Assembly: GCF_051900425.1 (NCBI RefSeq)
Contig: NZ_JBHZGK010000006.1
Span: forward strand, 233,549-297,548
DNA from: Frateuria_A sp051900425
GTDB taxonomy: Bacteria; Pseudomonadota; Gammaproteobacteria; Xanthomonadales; Rhodanobacteraceae
Length of the DNA: 64,000 nucleotides
Reading direction: 5' to 3'
Positions 26,275 through 34,120 of this stretch are shown here, in pieces; within the stretch, counting starts at the first letter, position 1; every line of letters starts with the position of its first letter. Made by a program: the position numbers and the translations under genes. The notes under the pieces are model-generated. The model had not been told where the DNA came from. It saw only the letters and a program-made list of their open reading frames with translations, and made no database searches.

Positions 26275-26532
26275 TCGGGCCAGCGGAGCCTGGGCGGCCG
26301 TGCGCGAACGGCCGGTCCTGGACCGGCCCTGCGCCGATGGCCGGGTGAGACGCAGCACGCAGATTCGGGCGCGCGGTACGCAGCGTCGATTGCCCTGCGG
26401 CCCGAACCGCGCCACCGTGGAAGAACGGCTGCGGCGCGGCATGCGCTTCGAAGGTACGCGCGCGTTTCGCAGCGCGTGGACGCCGCGCGGTCGACCCTGA
26501 CTTCAAGTGCCCACAACCCGCGGAGCCGCCCG

Positions 26533-27399
26533 ATGACCCTCCTGCCACGCGTTTTCCTGATCTGCGGGCTTGCGCTTGCGTCGGCCACCGTGCGTGCCGG
26601 CGAGCCGCCCGGCGCACACGACCTGCGTGTGATGACGTTCAACGTCCGCTACGGCGAAGCGGACGACGGCATCAACGCATGGCCGCATCGCCGCGACCTG
26701 ATGGTGCGGGTCATCCGCCAGGCGCACCCGGACATCATGGGCACGCAAGAGCTGCTCTCGCCCCAGGGCGAGTACCTCGAGCAGCACTTGCCCGGCTACA
26801 CCTGGTTCGGAATGGGCCGCAACGGCAACGAGATCAACCGCAACGGCAACGAGCACATGGGCGTCTTCTACGACACGGCGCGGCTGAAGCTGCTCGACTC
26901 GGGCAATTTCTGGCTCTCGCAGACGCCCGACAAGCCCGGCAGCATCGGCGCCGGCCTGTTGATGCCGCGCATGGTGACCTGGGCGAAGTTCGAGGACCGG
27001 CGCAGCGGCAGGCAGTTCTACTACTACAACACCCACTTCCCCTACCGCGACGGCAAGGAGGCCGAGGCGACCCGTGAGCGCTGCGCGGAGCAGATCCGCC
27101 AGCGGATGGCGCAACTACCCGCGTCCGTGCCCTTCATCCTCACCGGCGATTTCAACACCACGCCGGACAGCCGGACGCATGCGTCGCTGACGCAAACCCT
27201 GCACGACACGCGCACCTCCGCGGCACGGCACGAAGGCCCGGAAGGCACCTTCCACGACTTCACCGGCCAGGCGACCCGCCGCATCGACTGGATCCTCTAC
27301 CGCGGCCTCAAAGCCGACGACGTGCGCACCATCACCACGCACGACGGCAAGATCTATCCGTCGGACCACTTCCCCGTGGTGGCCAATTTCAGCTGGTAG
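26533..27399 (+). CDS. Exported endonuclease/exonuclease/phosphatase family protein
   Basis: A 288-residue protein with a signal peptide (VFLICGLALASATVRAG). It has the EEP fold landmarks in order: VMTFNVRYGE, GTQELLSPQ with the catalytic Glu, FYYYNTHFPY, ILTGDFNTTPDS with the Asp/Asn pair, RRIDWILYRG and YPSDHFPVVANF with the catalytic His. Members of this group with signal peptides act on phosphodiesters or sugar phosphates outside the cytoplasm; nucleic acid is not certain as the substrate. The short mature start fits the ATG at 26533, preceded by GGAG. Confidence 0.85.
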   Translation: MTLLPRVFLICGLALASATVRAGEPPGAHDLRVMTFNVRYGEADDGINAWPHRRDLMVRVIRQAHPDIMGTQELLSPQGEYLEQHLPGYTWFGMGRNGNEINRNGNEHMGVFYDTARLKLLDSGNFWLSQTPDKPGSIGAGLLMPRMVTWAKFEDRRSGRQFYYYNTHFPYRDGKEAEATRERCAEQIRQRMAQLPASVPFILTGDFNTTPDSRTHASLTQTLHDTRTSAARHEGPEGTFHDFTGQATRRIDWILYRGLKADDVRTITTHDGKIYPSDHFPVVANFSW

Positions 27400-27505
27400 C
27401 GGGAACGCATCGGCCCCTGCGGAAGCGCACCCTGTACGCGACCGCCCTTAGCGGCACGCCCGGATCACGCACCCGGCGCACCCTGCGAACAGGCGCCGAG
27501 CGCGA

Positions 27506-29878
27506 TCAACGCGTCACGTCGAAATCCGCCTGCCCCGTCGCCTGCGAGCTGCCTCCGACCCATACCGTGTAATGCGTGGGCTCGACCACCTGGCGGCTGT
27601 GCACGTCGTAGAAGGACAGCTCCGGGAAACCCAGCTCGAAGCGCAGCTGCCGCGACTCCCCCGGCTTGAGCGTCACGCGCTGGAAGCCCTTGAGGCTGCG
27701 CACCGGCTGCTCGACGCTCGCGCCGAGGTTGCGCACGTAGAGCTGCGCCACCTCGGTGCCCTCGCGCTTGCCCGTGTTGGTCAGCGTGGCGGTGACCGTG
27801 ACCAGCGAACGGGCTTCCGGCCGGTTCGCCTCGGCGAGCGGCACCGTGGCGCGCGACACGCGCACGTCCGAATAGGCGAAGTCGGTGTAGCCGAGCCCGT
27901 AGCCGAACGGGAACAGCGCATCGTTGGGCACGTCGATGTAGCGCGAGACGAAGCGCGTTTCGCCGCCGCTGGGCGGCTTGCTCAGGTCGGCATCGCCGGC
28001 CGGGCGGCCGGTGGGGAACTGGGCGTAGTACAGCGGCTCCTGCCCGACTGCGCGCGGGAAGCTCATCGGCAGCTTGCCGCTGGGTGCCGCATCGCCGAAC
28101 AGCACGTTCGCCAGCGCGTTGCCCGCTTCGGTGCCGGGGAACCACACCGCCATGATGGCCGGCACATGCGTGGCCGCCCAGTCGAGCACCAGCGGACGAC
28201 CGGAGAACACCAGCAGCACGACCGGCTTGCCGGTGGCCACCACCTGCTCGAGCAGTTGCTGCTGGTTGCCCGGCAGGTCGAGGTGGGCGCGCGAGCCCGC
28301 CTCGCCGCTCATCTCCGAAGACTCGCCCAGCGCCATCACCACCACGTCGGCCTGGCGCGCCGCCTGCAGCGCGGCGTCGAAGCCGGCGGTCGAGTCGCCC
28401 AGCACATCGGCGCCATGCGCAAAGAGTACGCGACCACCGCGCTGCTGCATGCGCCGCTCCAGCGCCTGGCGCAGGGTCACCACGTCGGACGCCTGCGTGC
28501 CGCCGCCCCAGGCGCCCTGCATCTCGTTGGCGGCGTCAGCCAGCGGGCCGATGAGAGCAACCGACTTCACGCCATCGGCGAGCGGCAGCAGGGCCTTGCC
28601 CCCGACGCCCGCGTTGCGCAGCAGGACGAACGACTCCTCGGCGGCGCGGCGCACCAGCGGCCGGTGGGCCGGCACCGCATGCGTCACCTCGGTGCCCTGC
28701 GCGTAGGGATGCTCGAACAGCCCCAGCGCGAACTTCACCCGCAGCACGCGGCGCACCGCTTCGTCGACGGTGGCCATCGACAGCCGGTGTGCGGCCAGCA
28801 GCTTGGGGATCTGCGTGTCGTAGAAGTGGGACATCATGTCCACTTCCACGCCCGCCTCCAGCGCCTTCTCCGTCGCCGTGGCGGCGTCGAGCGCGATGCC
28901 GTGGTGGGTCAGCTCCATCACCGCCGTGTAGTCGCTGACGACGAAGCCGTTGAAGCCCCATTCCTTGCGCAGGATCTCGTCCATCAGGTACGGATTGGCG
29001 GTGGCCGGCACGCCGTTGAGCGCGTTGAACGAGCTCATCATCGTCGCCGCGCCCGCTTCGACCGCCGCCTTGTACGGCGGCAGGTAGACCTGGCGCAGGC
29101 GGATGTCGGACATGTCGGTGGTGTTGTACTCGCGCCCGGCCTCCGCCGCGCCGTAGGCCGCGAAATGCTTGACCGAGGCGGCAACGCTGTCCGGCTTCGA
29201 CAGGTCGGTGCCCTGGTAACCGCGCACGTAGGCGCGCGCCATCGCCGAGCCGAGGTAGGGGTCCTCGCCGGCGCCTTCGGTGGAGCGTCCCCAGCGCGCG
29301 TCGCGCGAGATGTCGACCATCGGCGAGTAGAACCACTTCACGCCGGCGGTGGTGGCTTCGGTCGCGGCCATGTGCGAGAGCTGCTCGACCAGCGCCGTGT
29401 CCCACGATGCGGCCAGGCCCAGCGGTACCGGGTAGATGGTGCGATAGCCGTGGATCACGTCCGCGCCGAACAGGATCGGGATGTGCAGGCGGCTGTGCAT
29501 CGCCGCCTCCTGGAAGGCGCGCGTCTTCTGCGCGCCGACCACGTTGAGCATCGAACCCAGCCGGCCCTGTTTGGCCAGCGCCATGGCGTCGACCTCGGTC
29601 CTGGTCTCCGGGTTCGCCGCCAGGGCCGTGTCGCCGCTGGCCGGGGTCGGCGCACTGAAGCCCTGGTCGTTGTACTGCACGAGCTGGCCGATCTTCTCCT
29701 CCAGCGTCATCTGCTTCAGTAGCGCATCGACTTTCTTCTCGATCGCCGGCGAAGCCAGTTGGGCGTTCGACGGCGCGGCGGCGTGCGGCAGCGTATCGGC
29801 GGTGGCACATCCACAGGCGAGCGTGGCGGCCAGCAGCAGTGCGACGGGATGCAGGCGGAACAGCGGTAATCGTTTCAT
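27506..29878 (-). CDS. bglX: Periplasmic beta-glucosidase, glycoside hydrolase family 3
   Basis: A 790-residue GH3 enzyme with a signal peptide. Landmarks: EKIGQLVQYND, LFGADVIHGYRTIYPVPLGLAASWD, ARWGRSTEGAGEDPYLGS, VKHFAAYGAAEAGREYN, and the nucleophile Asp in GFVVSDYTAVMEL. The C-terminal domain has FPFGYGLGYTDFAYSDV and an Fn3-like end with VAQLYVRN. It cleaves terminal beta-linked glucose, as BglX does. The gene is divergent from a GH43-type hydrolase with a LacI-type operator between them. No good ribosome binding site precedes the ATG at 29878, but the signal peptide starts there. Confidence 0.88.
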   Translation of the reverse strand: MKRLPLFRLHPVALLLAATLACGCATADTLPHAAAPSNAQLASPAIEKKVDALLKQMTLEEKIGQLVQYNDQGFSAPTPASGDTALAANPETRTEVDAMALAKQGRLGSMLNVVGAQKTRAFQEAAMHSRLHIPILFGADVIHGYRTIYPVPLGLAASWDTALVEQLSHMAATEATTAGVKWFYSPMVDISRDARWGRSTEGAGEDPYLGSAMARAYVRGYQGTDLSKPDSVAASVKHFAAYGAAEAGREYNTTDMSDIRLRQVYLPPYKAAVEAGAATMMSSFNALNGVPATANPYLMDEILRKEWGFNGFVVSDYTAVMELTHHGIALDAATATEKALEAGVEVDMMSHFYDTQIPKLLAAHRLSMATVDEAVRRVLRVKFALGLFEHPYAQGTEVTHAVPAHRPLVRRAAEESFVLLRNAGVGGKALLPLADGVKSVALIGPLADAANEMQGAWGGGTQASDVVTLRQALERRMQQRGGRVLFAHGADVLGDSTAGFDAALQAARQADVVVMALGESSEMSGEAGSRAHLDLPGNQQQLLEQVVATGKPVVLLVFSGRPLVLDWAATHVPAIMAVWFPGTEAGNALANVLFGDAAPSGKLPMSFPRAVGQEPLYYAQFPTGRPAGDADLSKPPSGGETRFVSRYIDVPNDALFPFGYGLGYTDFAYSDVRVSRATVPLAEANRPEARSLVTVTATLTNTGKREGTEVAQLYVRNLGASVEQPVRSLKGFQRVTLKPGESRQLRFELGFPELSFYDVHSRQVVEPTHYTVWVGGSSQATGQADFDVTR

Positions 29879-29916
29879 GGCGGCATGGCATGCGGGCGGC
29901 AGCGCCCGCTTGGACG

Positions 29917-29930
29917 TGAAAACGTTTACA
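29917..29930. promoter_or_regulatory. LacI/GalR-family-type operator between divergent hydrolase genes
   Basis: TGAAAACGTTTACA is a near-palindrome around a central CG, with a single mismatched pair, and fits the general LacI/GalR-family operator form. It lies about 40-50 bases upstream of bglX and about 65 bases upstream of the GH43-type gene, so one repressor could control both. No LacI-family gene is in the window. Confidence 0.6.
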
Positions 29931-29994
29931 CGACCGGGTGTGAAAAGATCCGGAGCTGACCCGAGGGTTCCGCTTCCGATCGAGGCCACGCACC

Positions 29995-31845
29995 ATGCCC
30001 CACGCCCGCCCTGCCCGTTTCCGTGTTGTCCTCGCCCTGCTGGCCGGCAGTCTCGCCACGCACGCGGCCGCCGCGGCAGTGAACCCGCACGGTCGTACCT
30101 GGGCCAACCCGGTCGACGTCGACTACCGCTACAACTACGAGCAGATGAACCAGGGCATTTCCTACCGCACCGGCGCCGACCCGGCGGTGGTGCGCTATGG
30201 CGATGCGTACTACCTGTTCCTGACCCTGGCCGACGGCTACTGGCGCTCCACCGACCTGGTGCACTGGACGTTCGTCAAACCCGACCGCTGGCCGTTCGAC
30301 GGTCCGGTGGCGCCTGCGACGCTGGTCGCCGACGGCAAGCTGTTCCTGATGCAGTCGGCGATGCAGCCGGTGCCGCTGCTCTACTCCACCGATCCGGCGC
30401 ACGGCCATTGGAATTTCTGGACCCGGTTGCTGCCGCCGATCCCCGGCGCCGTCTGGGCCGGCCACGAGAGCGAGATGAAGCCCGGCGACCTGCCCCCAGG
30501 CCCGTGGGACCCGGGCCTGTTTCGCGACGAGGACGGCAAGACCTACCTGTACTGGGATTCCTCCAACGTGTTCCCGCTCTACGGCGCGCAGATCGACCTG
30601 GCGCTGGAGCACGCCGATGAAGGCGAAGGCAAGCGCGTCACCTTCGTGGGCAAGCCCAAGGCCCTGCTGCGCCTCCATCCGGACCAGCACGGCTGGGAGC
30701 GCTTCGGGCAGGACCATACCGACGACAGCATCGATCCCTATGTCGAGGGCGCCTGGATGAACCGCCACGGCGACACCTACTACCTGCAGTACGGCGCGCC
30801 CGGCACCGAGTTCAACGTCTACGCCACCGGCGTCTACACCAGCGACAAACCGCTCGGTCCGTTCCACTACGCGCCCTACAACCCGGTCGGCTACAAGCCC
30901 GGCGGTTTCGTGGTCGGCGCCGGCCACGGCTCGACGTTCGATGACGCGTACGGCAACACCTGGAATACCGGGACCATGTGGGTGGCGGTGAACTGGCGGT
31001 TCGAACGCCGCGTCGACCTGTTCCCGGCCGGCTTCCACGACGATGGCCAGATGTGGGTCGACACGCGCTTCGGCGACTTCCCGCAGCGCATGCCCGACCA
31101 CAGGCTCAAGCCCGGCGAGAGCACGTTCACCGGCTGGATGCTGCTGTCCTGGCACAAGAACGCCACCGCGTCGTCGCAGTTGCCCGGTCACGGGCCGGCC
31201 GAGGTCACCGACGAGAATCCGCGCACCTACTGGGTCGCGGCGAAGGACAACCCCGGCCAGACGCTGACGGTCGATCTCGGTGCCACGCGCACGGTGCGCG
31301 CCGTGCAGGTGAACTACACCGACTACAAGGCGGGCCGCTACGGCGACGCACCGGACATCGTGACCCGGTTCAGGCTCGAAGGGTCCACCGACGGCACGCA
31401 CTGGACCGTGCTGGCCGATCTGTCGCACGAAACGCGCGACCGGCCCAACGCGTACCTGGAACTCGACCAGCCCGCGCACATCCGCTACGTGCGGTACGTG
31501 CACGGGCACGTCGGTGCGAAACACCTGGCGATCTCCGACCTGCGCGTGTTCGGCAACGCAGACGGCGCGCCGCCGCCGGCACCGCAACTGGTGTCGGCCA
31601 CGCGCGATGCGGACGCGCGCAACGCCGAGATCGTCTGGAAGCCGGTACCGGGTGCCGTGGGCTACAACGTGCGCTGGGGACTGTCCGCCGACCGCCTGCA
31701 CGAGACCTATCAGCGCTTCGCCGACCAGCCCACGCACCTTCAGTTGCGCTCGCTCAACAAGGGCGTGCGCTACGTGGTGGCCGTGGAAGCGTTCGACGAG
31801 CGCGGGGTGTCGAAGCTGTCGCGGGTGGCGACGCTCGAGCCCTGA
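29995..31845 (+). CDS. Exported glycoside hydrolase family 43-like protein with F5/8 type C and Fn3 domains
   Basis: A 616-residue protein with a signal peptide. Residues 45-360 are a five-bladed propeller: GADPAVVRYGDAYYLFLT carries the first catalytic Asp, PWDPGLFRDEDGKTYLYW the second acidic region, and YVEGAWMNRHGDTYYLQYG the general-acid Glu in EGAW. Residues 380-520 match an F5/8 type C (discoidin) carbohydrate-binding domain (NATASSQLPGH, then TYWVAAKDNPGQTLTVDLG). Residues 525-616 are an Fn3-like domain. Family 43 acts on arabinosyl, xylosyl or galactosyl linkages; the exact substrate is not visible. It shares a regulatory region with bglX. Confidence 0.82.
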   Translation: MPHARPARFRVVLALLAGSLATHAAAAAVNPHGRTWANPVDVDYRYNYEQMNQGISYRTGADPAVVRYGDAYYLFLTLADGYWRSTDLVHWTFVKPDRWPFDGPVAPATLVADGKLFLMQSAMQPVPLLYSTDPAHGHWNFWTRLLPPIPGAVWAGHESEMKPGDLPPGPWDPGLFRDEDGKTYLYWDSSNVFPLYGAQIDLALEHADEGEGKRVTFVGKPKALLRLHPDQHGWERFGQDHTDDSIDPYVEGAWMNRHGDTYYLQYGAPGTEFNVYATGVYTSDKPLGPFHYAPYNPVGYKPGGFVVGAGHGSTFDDAYGNTWNTGTMWVAVNWRFERRVDLFPAGFHDDGQMWVDTRFGDFPQRMPDHRLKPGESTFTGWMLLSWHKNATASSQLPGHGPAEVTDENPRTYWVAAKDNPGQTLTVDLGATRTVRAVQVNYTDYKAGRYGDAPDIVTRFRLEGSTDGTHWTVLADLSHETRDRPNAYLELDQPAHIRYVRYVHGHVGAKHLAISDLRVFGNADGAPPPAPQLVSATRDADARNAEIVWKPVPGAVGYNVRWGLSADRLHETYQRFADQPTHLQLRSLNKGVRYVVAVEAFDERGVSKLSRVATLEP

Positions 31846-31935
31846 CCGAAACGCGGTCCGCCTAACCGCCCCTGTGCCACCAGGCGCTTCGCTCTCCTGC
31901 ACCGGCCAAGCACGCGCGAAGCGGGATACCCCGTT

Positions 31936-32465
31936 GTAGGAGCCCACCTGTGGGCGACCGCCATGCAGCCTACGGAGCAAACATCCCGGTCGCGCACAGG
32001 TGCGCTCCTACAGCGGACATGCGAGTGCGAGGCGGGATACGCCATTGTAGGAGCCCACCTGTGGGCGACCGCCATGCAGCCTACGGAGCAAACATCCCGG
32101 TCGCGCACAGGTGCGCTCCTACAGCGGACATGCGAGCGCGAGCCGGGATACGCCATTGTAGAAGTCCACCTGTGGGCGACCGCCATGCAGCCTGCGGAGC
32201 AGACATCACGATCGCGCACAGGTGCGCTCCTACAGCAGACATGCGAGCGCGAGGCGGGATACCACGTTGTAGGAGCCCACCTGTGGGCGACCGCCATGCA
32301 GCCTGCGGAGCAGACATCCCGGTCGCGCACAGGTGCGCTCCTACAGCGGACGTGCGATCGCGAGGCGGGATACGCCATTGTAGGAGCCCACCTGTGGGCG
32401 ACCGCCATGCGGCCTGCCGAGCAGACATCACGGTCGCGCACAGGTGCGCTCCTGCATCGACCATG
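31936..32465. repeat. Five tandem copies of a 111 bp REP-doublet unit
   Basis: Units begin at 31936, 32047, 32158, 32269 and 32380, an exact 111 bp period. Each unit opens with GTAGGAG followed by the hairpin GCCCAC-CT-GTGGGC and ends with the inverted REP, whose hairpin is GCGCAC-AG-GTGCGC followed by CTCCTAC. So each unit is a pair of REP palindromes facing each other with a GTAG head, of the kind moved by RAYT transposases. Copies differ by a few substitutions. Because 111 is divisible by three, several reading frames stay open across the array, but they are artefacts. Confidence 0.9.
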
Positions 32466-32483
32466 CGAGCGTGCGGTCGTGCC

Positions 32484-33941
32484 TCAGGGCGTGGGTGCGT
32501 CCAGCCAGCCGCCGGTGAAACCGGCCTTCTCCAGGCCCGTGCGGATGTACGGGTTGCGCCGCATCACCTTCCACACGAAATCGCTGCGCCAGTTCTCGAT
32601 CATCAGCACGATCGGCCCCTGGTCGATGCCCAGTTGCACGTTGTCGACCCAGCCCAGCCCCGGGACCAGTCGCCCGGTGCGCAGCTCGGTCTGGGTGTGG
32701 AAGCTCGGGTTGAAAGCGTCGACGAAACCGTAGCGGCCGTAGATGGACTTGCCGTAGCGCTGCTTCATCGTCGCCAGCGCGGGAATCACGATTTCCGGGG
32801 CGAAGGCGATCGATCCGCCCGCCGCCGTGGGCGCGATCGTGCCGTCGTCGGAGATGTCATCCAGGCCCGCGCCGCGTGCGGTGTAGCCCTCGAACCTGAG
32901 TGTCTTGTCGCCCTCCTCCACCACGATGCCGCCCGGCCCGTTGCAGGCGGTAAGGCCCCACACGTCGGCGCCGTAGCCGGTCCAGTGCCCGGGGTTGGCG
33001 ATCGCGTAGTTGCGCTGGCTGTAGGTGGCGCGCCGGCTGTTCTCGAAGTAGTCCAGGTCGTGCTCGCGGTTCCAGTCGTCGCGGATGCCCCGGAAATCAA
33101 CCCACACGTGGCTGTACTGGTGGCCGAACATGGGCGCGAAGTTGAGGAAGGTCTGACCCTGGAAGGTGCCCCAGCTGTCGTCGTTGGTCGACGCCCAGGC
33201 CTTCCATGCCGCCGGTTCCACCGGATGGGTCGGTGAGCCCAGCGCCAGGATGTAGACCAGCATGCCCTCGTTGTAGCCCTTCCAGTCGCTCGGGATGTAC
33301 TTGCCGCCCGGCGTCCAGCCCATGCCGATCAGCGGCGCGCGCGGCTGCATCCAGGGCCAGTCGACGCGCCGGTAGAGGGTGTCGGCCAGTGCGCGGATCT
33401 CGCGCTCGCCAGGCGTGTCGCGATCGAAGTAGGACTGCGCGAACAGCACGCCGCCGAGCAGCAGCGTGGTGTCGACGCTGGACAGCTCCACCCAGCGCCC
33501 GAAGCGCTTGCCGGTCTGCATGTCCAGGAAGTGGTAGTAGAAGCCATGGAAGCCCGCGGCATCGTCCTCGCTGCCGTTCTGCGGGGCATCCTCGAAGAAG
33601 CGCAGCGTCGCGAGCGTGCGTTCCACCGCCTGGGCGCGCGTGATGTAGCCGCGCTCCACGCCCACGCCGTAGGCAGTCAGCGCGAAGCCGACCGCCGCGA
33701 TGCTGGAGAACGACTCGCCCGGATAGTGGTCGGGCACCAGTCCGGTCTTCGGGTCGGCGCTGTCCCAGAACCAGTCGAAGGTGCGCCGCTCCAGGTCGTC
33801 GACCATCCGCTGCTGCGAGGACGGCAGCGAAGCATAGGTGGTCGCCGCGGGCGCGGGCGCCGCCGCACGGGCCGGCGAGTTTGCCGCCAGGGCCATGGCC
33901 AGCAGCGCGGTCGTCAGGGTGAAATGGAAGCGACGAGGCAT
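32484..33941 (-). CDS. Exported Glycoamylase-domain protein, GH144-like (putative beta-1,2-glucanase)
   Basis: A 485-residue protein with a signal peptide. It follows the Glycoamylase (PF10091) pattern: DDLERRTFDWFWDSADPKTGLVPDHYPGESFSSIAAVGFALTAYGVG near the start, LSSVDTTLLLGGVLFAQSYFD, GYNEGMLVYILALGSPTHP, FAPMFGHQYSHVWVDFRGI, and GYGADVWGLTACNGPGG (landmarks only). Characterised members include GH144 endo-beta-1,2-glucanases. With GH3 next door a beta-glucan use is plausible but not shown. The start at 33941 gives the signal peptide; its ribosome binding site is weak. The REP array lies immediately downstream of its stop. Confidence 0.82.
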   Translation of the reverse strand: MPRRFHFTLTTALLAMALAANSPARAAAPAPAATTYASLPSSQQRMVDDLERRTFDWFWDSADPKTGLVPDHYPGESFSSIAAVGFALTAYGVGVERGYITRAQAVERTLATLRFFEDAPQNGSEDDAAGFHGFYYHFLDMQTGKRFGRWVELSSVDTTLLLGGVLFAQSYFDRDTPGEREIRALADTLYRRVDWPWMQPRAPLIGMGWTPGGKYIPSDWKGYNEGMLVYILALGSPTHPVEPAAWKAWASTNDDSWGTFQGQTFLNFAPMFGHQYSHVWVDFRGIRDDWNREHDLDYFENSRRATYSQRNYAIANPGHWTGYGADVWGLTACNGPGGIVVEEGDKTLRFEGYTARGAGLDDISDDGTIAPTAAGGSIAFAPEIVIPALATMKQRYGKSIYGRYGFVDAFNPSFHTQTELRTGRLVPGLGWVDNVQLGIDQGPIVLMIENWRSDFVWKVMRRNPYIRTGLEKAGFTGGWLDAPTP

Positions 33942-34120
33942 CGGAGTAGAGAGTCAGGCAGTGGAAGCATGGGCAGGCCTGGCGGGGGCGCAGGGTGTCC
34001 GGGTCCCGCCCCGGCAAGCGCTTCGGGACAGGACGATGCGCGCGGCACACCCGGCACGGCGCACCGAGGTGCGCACAGCCTTGCCAGCGACCGCCGGACA
34101 AGGCTGTGCACCGCCCGCCA

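Noticed and set aside
27572..29722. A 716-codon plus-strand frame antisense to bglX
   Set aside because: bglX shows the full GH3 motif set and a signal peptide.
29926..31980. A 684-codon minus-strand frame antisense to the GH43-type gene
   Set aside because: No recognisable domain; the plus-strand gene is well supported.
31936..32465. CRISPR array
   Set aside because: The units are contiguous near-identical 111 bp copies without unique spacers, and each contains facing REP hairpins. No cas genes are nearby.
31770..32733. Repeat-containing proteins on both strands across the 111 bp array
   Set aside because: The frames stay open only because 111 is divisible by three and the repeats are GC-rich; there is no ribosome binding site, and the amino acid pattern merely repeats the REP units.
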